A stretch of 64,000 nucleotides of DNA from Arcticibacter tournemirensis (GCF_006716645.1 NZ_VFPL01000001.1:1116001-1180000), one strand, 5' to 3'. Positions 9,700 through 19,266 are shown, numbered from the stretch's first letter. Program-made: numbers and translations. Notes: generated from the sequence alone by a model not told the origin.

Positions 9700-10494
9700 T
9701 TATATATCTCTTGTAAGTAGTTTTTCGAGATCGCGGAAAGTAACATCCATACGGACTCTCCCTTGCTTGGCATATGCAATCTGACCTGTTTCCTCAGAAA
9801 CGATTACTGCAACAGCGTCGCTCATTTCTGTTATCCCGATACCGGCTCTATGGCGCAGTCCAAACTGCGGAGGGAGCTTAATATTATCACTAACGGGTAA
9901 TATACAACTGGCGCATTTGATTTTTCCTTCAGAAATCACTACAGCACCGTCGTGAAGAGGGCTGTTCTTCCTGAATATGGTTTCTATAAGACGTTTGGAA
10001 ACCACAGCATCAATCGGTTCGCCGGTATTCTGATAATACTGGTCGTCAAAGTACTTGGCAAAGACGATCAAAGCGCCTGTCCGGCTGCTTTGCATAGTTT
10101 TGCAGGCATCAATTATCGGTTTAACCGAGGTGAAACTGGCCTCTTTCTCCAGCTCCTTTTTTCCTGAAAGAAGCGTTTTCCAAAGTTTATTTCTGTGCAG
10201 TGCCGCGTTCTTGCCTATAAGCAACAAAAACCGGCGGATCTCTTGTTGAAAAACAATGATGAGGGCCAGAAACCCCACGCTGACAAATCCCCCGAGTATA
10301 TTGCTGAGCAGACGCATCTGAAGCTGTTCAGTAATGAGATAAACCAGGTAAATAATAATGAGGCCTAAAACTATGTTTACAGCAATAGTGCCTCTGATAA
10401 GATTATAAATGTAGTATATAATGAATGCTACCAGGATGATATCTACGATATCCAGGAAACGAAGATGGAGGAAACTAAGGTCAAACCGGTCCAT
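9700..10494 (-). CDS. cdaA: Diadenylate cyclase, CdaA/DacA type
   Basis: Makes cyclic di-AMP from two ATP. Three N-terminal membrane helices (about residues 10-85) precede the DAC domain with its catalytic motifs DGAVV and RHRAG. I start at ATG 10494 (MDRFDLSFLH), giving 264 residues; the open frame extends 12 codons further to 10530, where the extension reads like non-conserved leader. In many Bacteroidota folP directly precedes this gene; here a broken hybrid kinase lies between them. No cdaR-type regulator is adjacent. Confidence 0.94.
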   Translation of the reverse strand: MDRFDLSFLHLRFLDIVDIILVAFIIYYIYNLIRGTIAVNIVLGLIIIYLVYLITEQLQMRLLSNILGGFVSVGFLALIIVFQQEIRRFLLLIGKNAALHRNKLWKTLLSGKKELEKEASFTSVKPIIDACKTMQSSRTGALIVFAKYFDDQYYQNTGEPIDAVVSKRLIETIFRKNSPLHDGAVVISEGKIKCASCILPVSDNIKLPPQFGLRHRAGIGITEMSDAVAVIVSEETGQIAYAKQGRVRMDVTFRDLEKLLTRDI

Positions 10495-10566
10495 ACTATT
10501 TTTTATGCTGATGCTTGAAATGTGAGACAATTACGATCTCGACAAGATAGGAATTTTAGGAAGATG

Positions 10567-11957
10567 TCACAAAATATGAGCGCGGATCTTTCTATACAGA
10601 TCCTTTGGTTCAAAAGGCTTAAGTACGAAGTCATTCATCCCCGCCTGCAGGAATCGTCCTTCTTCCGACCTCTGGACGCTTGCAGTAAGCGCGATGATCG
10701 GCAGTTTGACGAATTTATCGCCGCCAAGTTCCCTTATTGTTTTAACAGCTTCCAGTCCATTCATCACCGGCATATGTATGTCCATAAGAACAAGATCATA
10801 GTCGTTGTCTTTTACCTTTTCAACAGCTTCCTGGCCGTTTTCCGCGTAATCAATTTCTGTGAGCCATTTCCCAAGTACTTTCCCGGCAAGCAGGCGGTTC
10901 ATTGCATTATCATCCACTACCAGGATACGGCCATCGATAGGTGCATCAAGGTTTATATTTGTTTCTACGGGTACTGTATTTTTATCAGCTCTCAGATATC
11001 TGATCACAAAGCTGAATATTGTTCCCTCTCCATGCGTACTCTGGACTTCAATAGTGGAATCGTGTAGCTCGATCAGCTTTTTTGTGATCGCAAGTCCCAA
11101 TCCTGTACCTCCATATTTTTTTGAGGTATCTCTTTCGGCCTGCGTATACGCATCAAAGATGGCCTTTAACTTATCATCTTTTATACCAATTCCGGTGTCA
11201 TGAACTTCAAACCGGATTGGAACGGAGTCTTCATCTTCAGCCTCAAGGAACAGCTTTAACATTACGGAACCACATTCGGTAAATTTAATGGCATTTCCGA
11301 GCAGATTCATAAAGATCTGGTAAAGCCTGGTAGAGTCTCCGGTTATAACTTTCGGAATGCGCGGATCTATATAGTAGTCAATTCTCAGATCTTTATCACA
11401 GGATTTAAATCTAAGGGATTCTATTGTTTGTGATACAAGCTTATAAATCTCCAGCGGCGCCGGATCCAGTGTCATGTTCCCGGTTTCTATCTTGGTGAAA
11501 TCAAGAACATCATTAATGAGTGAAAGAAGATTTTGTGCGGAGAACTCCAGTATGTTTAAATTTTCTTTCTGACGTTCGAGCGGGTCCTCCTCCTTTAATA
11601 TTCTGGTCAGTCCGATAACAGCGTTCAGGGGAGTGCGCATTTCGTGGCTCATGACCGACAGAAACTGCTCTTTCGACTTGCTCAGGTCAATTGCGTCCTG
11701 CCGGGTTTTAATCAGTTGCTGTTCTGCATGTTTTCTTAATGTGATGTCTACAATTATTCCAATCTGGCTTTCCAGGTGCCCGTCGGGATTGAAAAGCGGG
11801 CTATTAGATATGAACACCCAGATTGGGGCGCCGTCTTTTTTATAGACGACGATCTCTATTTCATATGGTTTTCTTTCAACTAAAGCTTGTTTTGCAGATT
11901 TAAGAACGGATAGATCGGTCTTTTCCCCGATTAGCAGGTCTCCAAAGATTCTACCCT
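10567..11957 (-). pseudogene. C-terminal part of a frameshifted hybrid histidine kinase (PAS2-HisKA-HATPase-REC)
   Basis: This frame picks up where the upstream piece stops. It encodes the rest of the second PAS domain (GRIFGDLLIGEKTDLSVLKS... KKDGAPIWVFISNSPLFNP), then HisKA with MSHEMRTPLNAVIGL, the HATPase motifs DTGIGI and GGTGLGLAITKKL, and a C-terminal receiver with ILVVDDNAMN and phospho-acceptor LVLMDIHMP. On its own it has no proper start; the first usable codon, GTG 11817, is inside the PAS domain. The catalytic parts look intact, so the break is recent or a sequencing error. Confidence 0.88.
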
Positions 11958-12947
11958 TTATTCCTCTACCTTATAGCCAATAATTTTCTCAGCTGCTTCA
12001 TTCATCCAGGATACCTCGTTCTTTGCGTTACGTATCACAACTCCGGCCGGCGATTTTTCTACGGCGATAGAAAGGTTCTGTATCTTTAGTTCTGCTTCTT
12101 TCCGGGTGGTGATATCCCTGCCGTTGACGAGCCATCTTCCGTTCATAATCACGTCAGACCATTCAAACCATCTGATGGGGCCGCCTTTCGTAATTACTCT
12201 TGTTTCGACCTGAAAGTGAGTCTTACCTAAAGATATAGCCCTGAATACTTCAGGCATTACTCTTTCCCGTTCGCCCGGCACAGAAAAATCCCATATCGTT
12301 TTTCCGAGCATCTCATCTACTGAATACCCGATAAGAAGCTGGACGGAAGTATTGATGAATTCAATTTTACCCTCGGAATCAGTGATGCAATGAATTTCAT
12401 TGGAATTATTAAAGAGGTCCTGAAACTGTCGCGCCTGGTTAAGCATCTGTTGCAACTCCACGTTTTTTTTTCGCACCTCCAGATGCGACATCACTTCGTT
12501 CGACAATATCTTCAACGCATCTTTTTCCTGATCACTAAGATACCTGGGTTCATAATCCATCACACACAATGTTCCAATGTGGTAACCGCCAGCTGTGGTT
12601 ATGGGTGATCCGGCGTAAAACCTGAAATGCGGGTTATTTGTCACAAAAGGATTGTCAGAGAAACGATTGTCCTTAGTGAGGTCGGAAATTTCGAGCAGCG
12701 TATCGTTTTGTATGGTATAGTTGCAGAAAGCCGAACTCCGCGAAGTCTCTTTCATGTTAAGACCTGTTTCCGACTTGATCCATTGTCTATCCTCCTCCAT
12801 AAAGGATATGAAAGCAATTGGAGTTTTACATATATACGATATAAGGCGCGTTATTGAATCAAACTGAGCTTCAGCTTCAGTGTTTAATATGTTGTATTCC
12901 TGTAATGTCTTAAGCCTGTTAGCTTCGGTTATATCTGAATGAACCAT
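11958..12947 (-). pseudogene. N-terminal part of the same hybrid histidine kinase (GAF-PAS-PAS)
   Basis: Starts at ATG 12947 (MVHSDITEANRLKTLQEYN). It contains a GAF domain (about residues 10-165) and a first PAS/PAC domain, then enters a second PAS and stops prematurely at TAA 11958-11960 after IIGYKVEE. The minus strand there reads GTAGAGGAATAAAGG. One extra A (GAGGAAATAAAG) would restore EEIKGRIFGDLL and join it to the downstream half, giving one cytoplasmic hybrid kinase of about 793 residues. No transmembrane segment is present. The TTG at 12989 could add 14 residues but is less likely. Confidence 0.88.
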
Positions 12948-13034
12948 TACGTTTGCAGTGTTAGAGCGGTTCTCTTTTGTACGAAACAATTAGTATTATG
13001 TTCGGGGTAAAAGAAAATAGCTGAAGAGGAGGCT

Positions 13035-13913
13035 TTATAGGCTGATGTCTTCAGAACTTCGCCTCAAAGATGATACCAGTTTAATGGCTTCTGTTGCTTC
13101 TTTTACATCGTGAACACGTAATAAGTCTGCGCCTTTCATCAAGGCTACGGTATTTAAAACGGTAGTGCCGTTCAAAGCCTCGTTGCTGCTGACGCCTAGT
13201 GTTTGCCAGATTGTTTTCTTACGGGATAAACCCGCCAAAACGGGCAGTCCGGTTGTTTTGAAAAGCTCCAGATTGTTCAGCAAGCGTAAGTTCTGGTCCG
13301 CCGTTTTCGCAAATCCGAAACCCGGGTCGAGAATAATGTCATGAACATTGAGGCTATTAAGAACGGCAAGTTTGCTGGAGAAATACTGCATTATTTCTTT
13401 AAACATGTCGTCATATTGAGTTAATGAAGCCATTGTAAGCGGAGTGCCCCTCATGTGCATCAGAATGTACGGAACCTGCAACCGGCCTATTGTTTCAAAC
13501 ATTAACGGGTCGAGCTCTCCTCCCGAAATATCATTTATAATGTCGGCTCCTTCAGCAATTGATGCCTCGGCTACCGATGCACGAAATGTGTCGATGGACA
13601 GTACAGCCCCGGGGAATTGCCCTCTTATAGCCCTTATAACAGGAAGCAAACGCGCCTGTTCTTCCCCGGGCGGGATATCAGAAGCCCCCGGGCGAGAAGA
13701 ATAAGCTCCGATATCGAGAATGGCGGCTCCATCCGAAAGCATTTTTTCTGCCTTCACTAAAGCGGCAGCTACCGTTTGTGTTCTGCTATCCTGATAAAAT
13801 GAATCAGGAGTGATATTCAGTATTCCCATTACTTTCGGTTCCGAAAAATCTAATAGCCTGCCTCCCGCATTAATCGTTTTCTTTTCCTGAAAAACTGTAT
13901 TTTTATCGCACAT
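13035..13913 (-). CDS. folP: Dihydropteroate synthase
   Basis: Condenses p-aminobenzoate with 6-hydroxymethyl-dihydropterin diphosphate in folate synthesis; the sulfonamide target. The motifs VMGILNITPDSF, SIDTFRASVAEA, ILDPGFGFAKT and LAGLSRKK are all present in order. Start taken at ATG 13913 (MCDKNTVFQ); a TTG three codons upstream (13922) is possible. About 292 residues, slightly longer than usual because of a short N-terminal extension. Divergent from the DUF1599 gene, an arrangement I know from other Bacteroidota. Confidence 0.95.
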   Translation of the reverse strand: MCDKNTVFQEKKTINAGGRLLDFSEPKVMGILNITPDSFYQDSRTQTVAAALVKAEKMLSDGAAILDIGAYSSRPGASDIPPGEEQARLLPVIRAIRGQFPGAVLSIDTFRASVAEASIAEGADIINDISGGELDPLMFETIGRLQVPYILMHMRGTPLTMASLTQYDDMFKEIMQYFSSKLAVLNSLNVHDIILDPGFGFAKTADQNLRLLNNLELFKTTGLPVLAGLSRKKTIWQTLGVSSNEALNGTTVLNTVALMKGADLLRVHDVKEATEAIKLVSSLRRSSEDISL

Positions 13914-13964
13914 AAAACACAAAATACCGGTTTATTCATCTTTTAATCAAATATTCAAAATATT

Positions 13965-14501
13965 TTGGGACATAATACTTCAGAGGAATTCGATTCAGTG
14001 ATCAGAATATGTAAAGATCTTTTTATCAGAAAGACCAAAGACTATGGAACGGCATGGCGCATCCTTCGTTTAAGTTCTATTACCGACCAGATTTTTATTA
14101 AGGCGCAGAGGATCCGTACACTTGAAGAAAAGAAAGTATCAAAAGTAGGGGAGGATATCACTTCGGAATATATTGGAATTATCAACTATTGTATCATCGC
14201 CATGATGCAGATGGAAATGGACGAGACGCATCCCACTGATATTCCTGCCGATCAGGTCGAAGCCCTCTACGACGGCATTGTGAAGGAGACGAAAGATCTG
14301 ATGTTTGCTAAAAATCACGATTATGGTGAAGCTTGGCGCGATATGCGTATCAGCTCGCTAACCGATCTGATACTAATGAAACTTTTGCGCGTAAAACAGA
14401 TTGAAGATAACGAGGGCCAAACTGTGGCTTCCGAAGGTATAAAAGCAAATTATCAGGACATGCTGAATTATTCGGCTTTTGCGCTGATTAAGTTGAGTTG
14501 A
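13965..14501 (+). CDS. DUF1599 protein
   Basis: A 178-residue soluble protein made of two copies of the same domain: KDYGTAWRILRLSSITDQI in the first half and HDYGEAWRDMRISSLTDLI in the second. The family is conserved in Bacteroidota but uncharacterised. The fold resembles nucleotide pyrophosphatase (MazG-like) helices, which is inference. The start is TTG 13965; an in-frame TAA lies 18 nt upstream and no ATG is available. Its stop codon lies at the edge of the 7-bp repeat that follows. Confidence 0.85.
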   Translation: MGHNTSEEFDSVIRICKDLFIRKTKDYGTAWRILRLSSITDQIFIKAQRIRTLEEKKVSKVGEDITSEYIGIINYCIIAMMQMEMDETHPTDIPADQVEALYDGIVKETKDLMFAKNHDYGEAWRDMRISSLTDLILMKLLRVKQIEDNEGQTVASEGIKANYQDMLNYSAFALIKLS

Positions 14502-14705
14502 GGGTTGAGGGTTGTGGGTTCAAGGTTGAAAGTTGAAAGTTTAGGGTTGAAGGTTGAGAGTTGAAGGTTCAAAGTTTAAGGTTCAAGGTTGAGAGTTGAG
14601 TGCGGGTTGAAAGTTGAAAGTTTAGGGTTGAAGGTTCAAAGTTTAAGGGTGAGAGTTGAGTATTGAAAGTTCAAAGTTGAGTGTGGGTTGAAAGTATAAA
14701 GTACA
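14494..14705. repeat. Long degenerate 7-bp tandem repeat (GTTGAAA/GTTGAGG unit)
   Basis: About 30 imperfect units of GTTGAAA, GTTGAGG and GTTCAAA fill the gap between the DUF1599 and DoxX-like genes. A second-level duplication is visible: a 32-bp stretch at 14524-14555 recurs exactly at 14605-14636 (offset 81 bp). There are no unique spacers, so it is not a CRISPR. It begins in the last codons of the DUF1599 gene. Confidence 0.9.
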
Positions 14706-14775
14706 TATTGGGAAAAGCATAGAAACCAGGAATTGCGGGGACGCGACTTCTGATTTTTCAAAATAAATAAAGATC

Positions 14776-15957
14776 ATGACAGCATTACAGCGATTAAATA
14801 AAAGACCCGATTATTTGCTTTGGTTTTCGAGGATATTTGTGGGCGTACTGTTCATATTCTCAGGGTTAATTAAAGCGAATGACCCTCTTGGATTTGGCTA
14901 CAAACTGCAGGAGTATTTTGAGGTGTTTCATACTACCTTTCTTAATGATTACTCTGTAGAGCTTTCTATCTTTATATGTGCTCTCGAGATGATCTTTGGA
15001 GCAGCGCTCCTGCTGGGATATAAAGCAAAGCAGATTAGCTGGGGTCTTCTTTTGCTGATTATCTTTTTTACTTTTCTAACGTTCTGGTCGGCTGCGTTTG
15101 ATGTAGTAAAAACATGCGGTTGCTTTGGCGATGCTATTCCTCTTACTCCATGGCAATCTTTCGGGAAGGATCTCATTCTATTGGTATTCATCCTAGTGGT
15201 TTTCGTTAAAAGGAAAAGAATCTATCCTGTTTTCGGGGATCAAGCGATGAATGTGCTGTTGCTTATCGTAGTACTGCTTTCTTTTGGATCAGGAATTTAT
15301 ACCTATAATTTCCTTCCTGTAATCGACTTCCTTCCATATCATAAGGGCGCGAACCTTCCGGCGTATATGCGGGTTCCACCTGGGGCTCCACAGGATGTTT
15401 ATGAGATCAACTATACGCTTAAAAATAAGAAGACCGGCGAAACGAAAAAGATGACCGATAAGGAATATCTTAAAACGGAGATCTGGAAAGACGCAAACTG
15501 GGAGATAACGGGCGAACCGGAGAATAAGCTGATTAAACTGGGATACCAGGCTAAAATCAAGGATCTCAGGATCTCGGACAGCCAGGGAACCGATTACACC
15601 AGCGAAATCATTGAGAACCCTTACTATAATCTGGTTATCGTGGCTTACGATCTGAATAAGGCGAATGAGAAAGCAATCGGCGATCTGAATGCTATAACCA
15701 TTAATGCTGCCGAAAATTATAATATACGCACCGTTCTGCTCACCTCTGCTTCTGCAGAGCTGGCCGGAGAGTTCAGTAAAAAACATAACCTGATTATGGA
15801 AACTTTTTATGCGGATGCGGTTCCTCTAAAAAGTATGGTAAGAGCAAACCCGGGTTTGCTCTTGCTTAAGAATGGTGAGGTAATCGATAAATGGCATTTT
15901 CATTCGCTGCCATCTTATCAGGAACTTGAAACTCAATATTTCAGACACAACCAATAG
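14776..15957 (+). CDS. BT_3928-family DoxX-like membrane protein with extracytoplasmic domain
   Basis: A 393-residue protein. Four to five membrane helices in the first 180 residues form a DoxX-like domain (LWFSRIFVGVLFIFSGLIKA). A TCGCFGD cysteine pair lies between helices. The rest is soluble with a thioredoxin-like tail (LLLLKNGEVIDKW) that lacks a CxxC. Found next to DUF1599 in many Bacteroidota, usually followed by tpiA; here tpiA is absent and a DinB-like gene follows. Function unknown; a quinone- or thiol-redox role is a guess from DoxX relatives. Confidence 0.85.
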   Translation: MTALQRLNKRPDYLLWFSRIFVGVLFIFSGLIKANDPLGFGYKLQEYFEVFHTTFLNDYSVELSIFICALEMIFGAALLLGYKAKQISWGLLLLIIFFTFLTFWSAAFDVVKTCGCFGDAIPLTPWQSFGKDLILLVFILVVFVKRKRIYPVFGDQAMNVLLLIVVLLSFGSGIYTYNFLPVIDFLPYHKGANLPAYMRVPPGAPQDVYEINYTLKNKKTGETKKMTDKEYLKTEIWKDANWEITGEPENKLIKLGYQAKIKDLRISDSQGTDYTSEIIENPYYNLVIVAYDLNKANEKAIGDLNAITINAAENYNIRTVLLTSASAELAGEFSKKHNLIMETFYADAVPLKSMVRANPGLLLLKNGEVIDKWHFHSLPSYQELETQYFRHNQ

Positions 15958-15979
15958 GGCGGCAAATTAAGAATCGAAT

Positions 15980-16423
15980 ATGCTTAAAGAGTTGATGAAG
16001 TACACCGACCTTGCCGACAAAAAAATGATCGGTACTTTCAAAAAAGCAGGCGTCCGCCTGCCCGAAGCGGAAAGACTGTTCAGCCATATTTTAAACAGTC
16101 AGTATATTTGGGCTTGCAGGATCAGGGGCGAGAAGACCAATGTCGACCGCTTTGATTTACTCGATGTCAGCGAGTTTGATGATATTCAGCAGCGGAATAT
16201 GGGGTACTTTTATCAGCTGCTTGAGTATGCAGATCTTTCTGCAACAGTTTCTTATTCAAACTCGCAGGGAGAGGCATTTACAGATGCTATTGAAGATATT
16301 CTTTTTCACGTGGTGAACCATTCTACTTATCACCGGGCGCAGGTTGCTACCCAGTTCAGAGTACACGGCATTAAGCCTCCAGTAACAGATTATATACACT
16401 TAAAAAGGCAGGGGGAGTTATGA
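15980..16423 (+). CDS. DinB-like protein
   Basis: A 147-residue four-helix-bundle protein of the DinB/YfiT superfamily. The metal-binding histidines are visible: H in LFSHILNSQYIW and the pair in VVNHSTYHRAQVATQF. Family members are thiol-dependent or metal-dependent enzymes of mostly unknown substrate; despite the name no DNA-repair role is implied. Its TGA overlaps the aroK ATG (ATGA), so the two are co-translated. Confidence 0.85.
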   Translation: MLKELMKYTDLADKKMIGTFKKAGVRLPEAERLFSHILNSQYIWACRIRGEKTNVDRFDLLDVSEFDDIQQRNMGYFYQLLEYADLSATVSYSNSQGEAFTDAIEDILFHVVNHSTYHRAQVATQFRVHGIKPPVTDYIHLKRQGEL

Positions 16424-16932
16424 GGATTTTTCTTGTGGGCTTTATGGGCTGCGGTAAAACAACATTAGGACGCAAGCTTGCTTCCAGGTTGTCAGTCCCC
16501 TTCACCGACCTCGATAAAGTGTTTGAAGAAGTTACAGGCAAAACCGTTCCTCTCTATTTTAAGGAGTTTGGGGAAGATGCGTTCAGGAAGGCTGAACGGG
16601 ATGTCCTTCAAACAAGCGATTTTCCGGACGATGTGGTCATTGCAACGGGGGGAGGGGCTCCGTGTTACTACAACAATATGGATTGGATGAATGCCAATGG
16701 GTTTACCGTGTACATCTCTTTATCACCCGCGGCGCTAGCCAAAAGGTTGGAGACAGCAGACGAGGAACGCCCTGTCTTAAGAGATCATAAAGGAACAGCA
16801 TTGGTAGAATTTATTGCTGAGAAGCTAAAGGAGCGCGAGCCGTTCTATAAACAGGCGCATCTTATAGCCGAAGGAATAAGTCTTTCGGCCGAAAAGCTAG
16901 CCTCAGCCATAGCCCTTCATCAGCTCAGATAA
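16420..16932 (+). CDS. aroK: Shikimate kinase
   Basis: Phosphorylates shikimate at the 3-position in aromatic amino acid synthesis. The P-loop GFMGCGKTTLG, the shikimate-binding DLDKVFE, the ATGGGAPC loop and the lid motif ERPVL are present; 170 residues is normal. Start ATG 16420 overlaps the DinB-like stop. Its last 13 bp overlap the 3' end of the phosphoribosyltransferase gene on the other strand. Confidence 0.95.
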   Translation: MRIFLVGFMGCGKTTLGRKLASRLSVPFTDLDKVFEEVTGKTVPLYFKEFGEDAFRKAERDVLQTSDFPDDVVIATGGGAPCYYNNMDWMNANGFTVYISLSPAALAKRLETADEERPVLRDHKGTALVEFIAEKLKEREPFYKQAHLIAEGISLSAEKLASAIALHQLR

Positions 16933-17429
16933 ACAACGTCTTTCTCACGGTTATTGTCGTCCAGAAGAACATCAACATGTTCTTTCGTTATCGTTGCAAG
17001 CATAGTGCCAACATAGTCGGGAGATACAGGGAATATTCTGTGGCTCCTTTCAACCAACGCTACAGTTCGTAACTTTTTCAGCGGAATCTCCAGGAAAAGT
17101 CCGATACCATATGCAAGCGTTCTGCCTGTGTTGATAACATCGTCAATAACTATGACCACCTTATTTCGGCATTGGTCGATTGGCGAATCAGTAGTGGCTT
17201 CCAGGTGCGTACTGTTTTTATCAAGCGAGATCTTTATGAGGGTGATCTTAATATCCGAGATCTTTTCAAGTTCCGCTTTAAGACGACCCGCAATGACGAA
17301 CCCATATTCTATAATCCCTGCAATAATAATTTCAGGTTCATTGATATTATCTTCCCAAACCTGATACGCGATACGGGTTATCTTCTGTTGGATCTGCGCG
17401 GGGGTTAATATGACTAATGGCTGGTTCAT
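16920..17429 (-). CDS. PyrR-like phosphoribosyltransferase
   Basis: A type I phosphoribosyltransferase with PRPP-binding motif VVIVIDDVINTGRT. Start taken at ATG 17429 (MNQPLVILTPAQ), giving 169 residues; the frame extends 11 codons further upstream. The upstream gene stops at 17431-17433, one base before this ATG, so both form an operon. The substrate is not certain: PyrR (uracil/attenuator protein) and purine phosphoribosyltransferases share this fold, and no pyr gene is adjacent. Confidence 0.85.
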   Translation of the reverse strand: MNQPLVILTPAQIQQKITRIAYQVWEDNINEPEIIIAGIIEYGFVIAGRLKAELEKISDIKITLIKISLDKNSTHLEATTDSPIDQCRNKVVIVIDDVINTGRTLAYGIGLFLEIPLKKLRTVALVERSHRIFPVSPDYVGTMLATITKEHVDVLLDDNNREKDVVYLS

Positions 17430-17430
17430 T

Positions 17431-17823
17431 TTATTTATAGGGATAAAATACGAAGTTAGCACCTTCGGGCACTATTACAAAAAGACACATGAAATCTTCG
17501 GGTCGTTTGAAGTGTTTGATAAAACGATCTTTCTTTTCGGGGTGAATGATCCCCTTTTCGATAAATTCTTCCAGGGTAGAGGCATGGATGCTCCAGTTGG
17601 TATTCAATTCATCTTTATCGAGAATGAGCTCTCCAAGGTCGACTTTATGCTGGTGGGCTATGAAAATCGGCCATGCTGAAAGCCCTTCTACCATAATTTC
17701 AGTAGATACTTCCCTAATCGATTCGCTGTAAAGCTCAAGGTCCTTTTCGAGACTTTTAAGAGGACTCTCTTTTTTGCCTTCCTGCCCATCTTCCGGCTGG
17801 TTCATTAAATCCTTCAGATCCAT
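17431..17823 (-). CDS. Conserved hypothetical protein, 130 residues
   Basis: A soluble protein without signal or membrane segments. The N-terminus is charged and glutamate-rich (MDLKDLMNQPEDGQEGKKE), then a compact domain with GLSAWPIFIAHQHKVDLGEL and DFMCLFVIVPEGANFVFYPYK. I do not recognise a characterised family. The TAA-A-ATG junction with the phosphoribosyltransferase indicates co-expression. Confidence 0.7.
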   Translation of the reverse strand: MDLKDLMNQPEDGQEGKKESPLKSLEKDLELYSESIREVSTEIMVEGLSAWPIFIAHQHKVDLGELILDKDELNTNWSIHASTLEEFIEKGIIHPEKKDRFIKHFKRPEDFMCLFVIVPEGANFVFYPYK

Positions 17824-17854
17824 TTTGCTGTATTGAAGCCTGTTTTTATAGTTA

Positions 17855-19261
17855 TTAAATGAGTTCCATCAGAACAACATTTTCTACATGCTGAGTGTGA
17901 GGAAACATGTCAACGGGGCGTATTCTTGATACCTTGTATTTCTCTTTCAGTATAGCAATATCCCTTGCCTGTGTAGCTGCGTTGCAGCTTACATACACTA
18001 TTTTCGGCGCTTCTATTTCAAGGAGTCTTTGCACTACATCAGGATGCATCCCTGCGCGGGGAGGGTCGGTAATAATCACATCAGGCTTACCATGCCCGTT
18101 CACAAAGTCGGGTAAAAGTACGTCTTTCATATCACCTGCATAGAAGGTGGTATTTTTTATGCCGTTAAGGGACGAATTTATACGCGCATCTTCAATAGCT
18201 GAAGGCACGTATTCAATTCCGATCACTTCTTTTACATGCCGGGCAACGAAGTTTGCAATAGTGCCTGCTCCTGTATAGAGGTCGTATACCAGTTCATCCC
18301 CTTTAAACTCTGCAAACTGTCTTGTAACACTGTATAGTTCGTATGCTTGTAACGAATTAGTCTGGTAGAAGGATTTAGGTCCTATTTTAAAAGTAAGACC
18401 CTCCATTTCTTCGAGAATATAATCCCTCCCTGAAAATACTTTTACATCCTGATCAAATATCGTATCATTCTTTTTTTCATTCAGGATATAAAGAAGGGAA
18501 GTGGTTTGCGGAAATCTTTCCTGAACAAAGAGCATCGTTTTCTCCACCTCATCGGGAGTAGCATAGGCGAAAACCACTATGATCATTAGCTCGCCGGTTG
18601 TAGAGGTACGGATGATGAGGTTTCTCAGAGCGCCTTCGTGATTTCTGAGGTCATAGAACGAAATGTTATTTCTAAGGGCAAAATCCCTGATACTGTTTCT
18701 GATCTCGTTTGAAGGATCTGTTTGAAGATAGCATGTTTCAATATTCAGGATCTTATCGAAACGTAGCGGCACATGGAAGCCGAGGGCATTCATCTCTGCG
18801 TCACCATTATTCAGAATATCCTCATTGGTAAGCCAGCGTTTGTTAGAGAATGTGTATTCGAGTTTATTGCGGTAATACCTTGTTTCAAAGGATGGAAGAA
18901 TAGCTTCTGTATGTGTTGTATCTATTTTTGCTATCCTTGTTAATGCATCCGTCACGCTTTTCTGCTTAAACTGCAGTTGGCCATCGTAGGTCATGTGCTG
19001 CCATTTGCATCCTCCGCAGATTCCAAAATGCGGGCAGAAGGGCTCAGTACGATATTCAGAAGGGTCTACAAGCTTGCTTACTTTAGCTTCTGCGAAGCTT
19101 TTTTTCTTGCGCAGGAGCTCGATATCTACAACGTCGCCCGGGATTGCTTTTTCAATGAAGATTACCAGGTCATCAAATTTACCTACGCCTTTGCCCTCCT
19201 CTGCAATATCTGTGACCTTAACGTTTGCAATATGTTTTATTTCCGCAGGAATCTTCTTCAT
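17855..19261 (-). CDS. rlmD: 23S rRNA (uracil-5-)-methyltransferase RlmD
   Basis: SAM-dependent methyltransferase of the RlmD/RumA family. An N-terminal TRAM domain is followed by an iron-sulfur cluster motif CPHFGICGGCKWQH, a SAM-binding YDLYTGAGTIANFVA, DPPRAGMHPDVV and the catalytic YVSCNAATQARD. I start it at ATG 19261 (MKKIPAEIKHI), giving 468 residues. The frame opens 23 codons earlier, but a -7 box at 19267-19274 would begin transcription next to the internal ATG. The exact rRNA site (U747 or U1939) cannot be told from sequence. Confidence 0.93.
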   Translation of the reverse strand: MKKIPAEIKHIANVKVTDIAEEGKGVGKFDDLVIFIEKAIPGDVVDIELLRKKKSFAEAKVSKLVDPSEYRTEPFCPHFGICGGCKWQHMTYDGQLQFKQKSVTDALTRIAKIDTTHTEAILPSFETRYYRNKLEYTFSNKRWLTNEDILNNGDAEMNALGFHVPLRFDKILNIETCYLQTDPSNEIRNSIRDFALRNNISFYDLRNHEGALRNLIIRTSTTGELMIIVVFAYATPDEVEKTMLFVQERFPQTTSLLYILNEKKNDTIFDQDVKVFSGRDYILEEMEGLTFKIGPKSFYQTNSLQAYELYSVTRQFAEFKGDELVYDLYTGAGTIANFVARHVKEVIGIEYVPSAIEDARINSSLNGIKNTTFYAGDMKDVLLPDFVNGHGKPDVIITDPPRAGMHPDVVQRLLEIEAPKIVYVSCNAATQARDIAILKEKYKVSRIRPVDMFPHTQHVENVVLMELI

Positions 19262-19266
19262 AGCGG

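Noticed and set aside
10522..11067. A 181-codon plus-strand frame opposite the kinase receiver domain
   Set aside because: Shadow of the conserved receiver coding strand.
14494..14705. CRISPR array
   Set aside because: Units of 7 bp without unique spacers, and no cas genes anywhere in the window.
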